This document shows positions 62,932-64,000 of a stretch of 64,000 nt of DNA, piece by piece. The stretch is from the NCBI GenBank assembly GCA_035041965.1, contig JAPYMA010000287.1:118479-182478 (forward strand), in the 5' to 3' direction. Under the pieces are notes generated by a model that ran no database searches, was not told the origin of the DNA, and was given only the letters and a program-made list of their open reading frames with translations. The position numbers and the translations under genes are program-made. Position 1 is the stretch's first letter, and the number at the start of each line of letters is the position of its first letter. The DNA comes from Anisakis pegreffii (taxonomy: Eukaryota; Nematoda; Chromadorea; Rhabditida; Anisakidae).

Positions 62932-63066
62932 AGGTAAAATGACATTGGGCAAAACTGCCATTAGGCAAACTCTATTAAGCAAACTGTCCGTTAAGCAAAC
63001 TGTCTGTTAGGCAATGTGTCTTTAGGCAAACTGTCCTTAGGCGAAACGCCTTAAGGCAGATTGCCC
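62932..63066. repeat. degenerate 16-bp minisatellite containing TTAGGC
   Basis: Eight to nine imperfect units of 15-17 nt with consensus near TTAGGCAAACTGTCCG. Several units contain the nematode telomere hexamer TTAGGC, but spaced by about ten other bases, so this is an internal minisatellite. It directly abuts the palindromic repeat at 62789-62930. Confidence 0.75.
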
Positions 63067-63857
63067 GATCACGATACAAATGTTGTTCTAAATGAGAACA
63101 TGAAACGGCAGTCTAACATCGTTGTCCTCGAAGTAGACGAAGTTGGTCGTAGTAGCAAACGACCACCCGTACAACTGAGCATCTGAAGCCGAATGTTGCA
63201 CTCTATTCGATGAGCATTGCGTGCATGCTGTCATATGGTCGTCGCAGGTACAATCATAATGATTAGAATCTTCTCAGTGATCTTTAATGCTTACAGCATT
63301 CAACTCACACACACACGAGCACTTAATGGCTGTGGTTGGCGGTGCTATCTTCGTCATTAAAATGTGCATCACGCACTCCCTATCGATCGTCTTCTGTCTT
63401 CATCGTTAATTATATTCACATTCACATACCCAATCATGCCATGCTTCACAGTAATGCATATTCTTCTTATAATTAGTCCCGTTCCAAACATTCACCTTCA
63501 TCTCGCATGCACAAATGAAATGATGAAATGATTAGCATCGAATCAAACGATGTTCAACAATCATCAGTAGAACAATATCACTGATCATATTCATGGTCGA
63601 GCATGTTAATTTTGAATTTCGGCAATGCTTATAAGCATAATTATTTGGAACAATTATGGAAGGAACACATGGACTTAGAAGGCGTACAGGTGCGTTAAGT
63701 CCATTGGTGATACTAAGTTATCACTCAAAAAGGATAAAATCAACGACATTTAGTTTTATGAACGCATCGGTTGGACAGTTTAAAAATATACTCTTAGGAG
63801 GATATTAGTAACCTCAGCAGCGAGAAAATAAATACTGGAATACTGGAATCGGCCAGG
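63067..63857. other. intergenic region left of the LINE end
   Basis: No gene or structured repeat is seen. Just left of the LINE stop codon (63826-63850) there are two tandem copies of TACTGGAA, typical of the simple-repeat tail of a non-LTR element. Confidence 0.5.
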
Positions 63858-64000
63858 CTATCGAACGTTGTTGACGTTGCTGGCCACAATGCGTTTCCAA
63901 TCAGTCCTCGACCTTGCTTTCCTTTGCCAGGTCTTACCAATCGCCTTGTCGATCTCGTCTCGCCACCTTTTTGGAGGTCTTCCTAGCGGTCGTTTTTGTT
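63858..64000 (-). mobile_element. 3' end of a non-LTR (RTE-like) retrotransposon ORF
   Basis: The minus strand is open from the window edge to a stop at 63858-63860. The last 40-odd residues read KRPLGRPPKRWRDEIDKA, then W and R/D residues spaced as in the C-terminus of LINE reverse transcriptases (GRPxxRWxDxI ... W ... A ... R ... DW). This is typical of RTE-type elements; the clade is an inference from a short tail. The rest lies beyond the window, so intactness cannot be judged. Confidence 0.75.

Noticed and set aside
62932..63066. Telomere or chromosome end
   Set aside because: The TTAGGC hexamers are separated by about ten bases and the array is short and degenerate; ordinary sequence continues on both sides.

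Overview
The window is eukaryotic DNA, most probably from a nematode. It is AT-rich, carries intron-rich genes whose acceptors are mostly of the TTTCAG type, and its proteins resemble worm families (an EBAX-1/ZSWIM8 protein, a worm-type globin). Gene size, long introns and abundant fold-back repeats suit a parasitic (clade III, ascarid-like) worm rather than Caenorhabditis, but the species is an inference.

Layout. Positions 1-2433 hold no recognisable gene. Positions 2434-8617 (+) carry a complete 12-exon GTP-dependent phosphoenolpyruvate carboxykinase. Positions 10895-14663 (+) carry a complete 8-exon mitochondrial glycine C-acetyltransferase (2-amino-3-ketobutyrate CoA ligase), followed by a decayed extra copy of its seventh exon. 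Positions 17910-19688 (+) carry a two-exon gene for a secreted, probably GPI-anchored protein built on 20 identical copies of GGSGGSHSTAAQ plus three variants. Positions 23767-26944 (+) carry a five-exon globin with a predicted N-myristoylation signal. Positions 27833-28059 (-) hold an isolated exon-like 24-nt repeat block. Positions 29119-35493 (+) carry a complete 14-exon Hrs/HGRS-1 (ESCRT-0). Positions 39686-55894 (-) carry a 37-exon EBAX-1/ZSWIM8 ubiquitin-ligase receptor, convergent with hgrs-1. From 55.9 kb to the end there is mostly non-coding DNA: a palindromic repeat, a TTAGGC-containing minisatellite and the 3' end of a LINE at the right edge.

How the genes relate. The spacing (kilobases) argues against operons. 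PEPCK and glycine C-acetyltransferase are both central-metabolism enzymes; in ascarids PEPCK is known to fix CO2 for malate dismutation. HGRS-1 and EBAX-1 both act in ubiquitin-dependent sorting or turnover, but their adjacency is probably chance. Exon models were built by hand from reading-frame phase and GT/AG (one GC/AG) signals; all four large models close with consistent phase, which is good support, but junctions flagged as uncertain should be checked against RNA. The most distinctive items are the repeat-based surface protein, the acylated globin, and the many near-perfect fold-back elements inside introns, including one with perfect 70-bp arms.
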